Below, in pieces: positions 32,147 to 32,469 of a stretch of DNA of 32,469 nt. Each line of letters begins with the position of its first letter. Position 1 is the first letter of the stretch. Made by a program: the position numbers and the translations under genes. The DNA lies in NCBI GenBank assembly GCA_001917535.1, contig MNEF01000020.1, positions 44,816-77,284 on the forward strand, given 5' to 3'. Under the pieces are notes generated by a model, which did not search any database, was not told the origin of the DNA, and worked only from the letters and a program-made list of their open reading frames with translations. Origin of the DNA: Candidatus Rokubacteria bacterium 13_1_40CM_69_27. GTDB taxonomy: Bacteria; Methylomirabilota; Methylomirabilia; Rokubacteriales; CSP1-6.

Positions 32147-32469
32147 ATGAAGGAGTTCGAGAAAAAGAGTAGCCCGAGTCGCGAAGGTTTTTCGAAGTTC
32201 CTCCCCGCGTCGATGTCGGATGCTGGCACGCGCCGTCGGCTCACGGAGTACGAGATCCAGGTTCAAGACCTCCAGGCCTATGTCCGCTCCCTCGAGGCCG
32301 AGACCGCCCATCTGCGCAAGAAGCTTGAGGACATGCCGAAGGAGTTCATGGTCCTCGAGAACAAGCTCCGCGAGGCCAACCGCCAGCTCGTGCAGGCCTT
32401 CAACCAGAACGAGAAGCTCGTGAATGCGCTCTACGAAGCGCGCGAGCAGATCACCGCGCTGAAGGAAGA
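32147..32469 (+). CDS. Proteasome-associated AAA ATPase (ARC/Mpa type), N-terminal coiled coil, partial
   Basis: The first 107 codons are visible before the window ends. After a polar start (MKEFEKKSSPSREGFSKF) a heptad pattern runs from about residue 34: YEIQVQDLQAYVRSLEAE, then HLRKKLEDMPKEFMVLENKL, then NEKLVNALYEAREQITALKE. The last segment matches the ARC/Mpa coiled coil, which captures Pup-tagged proteins and feeds them to the bacterial 20S proteasome. The AAA module lies beyond the edge, so the call rests on the coiled coil alone. AAGGGA lies about 8 bases before the ATG at 32147. Proteasomes outside actinobacteria are known in a few phyla, which fits the lineage suggested here. Confidence 0.7.
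   Translation, partial: MKEFEKKSSPSREGFSKFLPASMSDAGTRRRLTEYEIQVQDLQAYVRSLEAETAHLRKKLEDMPKEFMVLENKLREANRQLVQAFNQNEKLVNALYEAREQITALKE

Noticed and set aside
32081..32311. Minus-strand 76-codon frame opposite the proteasomal ATPase start
   Set aside because: It overlaps the promoter and coiled-coil coding region, lacks a ribosome site and has no family resemblance.

Overview
The window is a GC-rich bacterial chromosome segment with almost every gene on the minus strand and very tight packing: many junctions overlap by 4 or 8 bases as ATGA, GTGA or ATGCCTAG. A Gram-negative-type bacterium is suggested by the SecDF-YajC, RuvABC-YebC and QueA-Tgt set. The TRAP-TAXI, luciferase-like, CoxG and acyl-CoA genes, together with the start of a proteasomal ATPase (ARC/Mpa type), recall uncultured soil lineages such as Rokubacteria/Methylomirabilota. 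That assignment is inference from gene content; no rRNA marker is present.

Layout. (1) 1-7648, minus: a probable catabolic operon of coxG-like, zinc-type dehydrogenase, acyl-CoA ligase, enoyl-CoA hydratase, luciferase-like monooxygenase, glyoxalase-like protein, TAXI solute receptor, a gutted amidohydrolase and the N-terminus of a TRAP-TAXI permease. It reads as uptake of an organic acid or aromatic, CoA activation and oxidation. (2) 7795-8010, plus: a small lipoprotein, convergent with (3) 8055-13597, minus: recG, rsmD, coaD, an aminotransferase and a Clp1-like P-loop kinase, with a long inverted repeat between recG and rsmD. (4) 13663-13854, plus: rpmB with a good promoter. (5) 13942-15208, minus: an AbiEi-like regulator with a putative operator, followed by two micro-ORFs encoding almost pure lysine peptides behind near-ideal Shine-Dalgarno sequences. 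(6) 15315-30207, minus: a housekeeping super-operon of thioesterase, yebC, ruvC, ruvA, ruvB, a DUF2905-like gene, spoIID-like, csaA, an SDR gene, queA, tgt, yajC, secD, secF, rel, a small zinc metallopeptidase and a remnant resembling encapsulated ferritin. (7) 30348-31907, minus: a peptide-type ABC solute-binding protein, possibly leaderless, divergent from (8) 32147-end, plus: the N-terminal coiled coil of a proteasome-activating AAA ATPase.

The most unusual signals are non-coding or tiny. A family of two-hairpin palindromic elements sits in four gene junctions of the super-operon. Two copies are bracketed by short direct duplications of the adjacent gene end, 12 bp at secD/secF and 24 bp at the 3' end of queA, which looks like insertion of a small mobile or duplicating element. 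The paired lysine peptides downstream of the AbiEi-like gene are the best candidate for something not previously described. Other oddities are a CsaA gene with no usual start codon, an amidohydrolase that kept only its two ends, and the ferritin remnant in frame behind the metallopeptidase stop.
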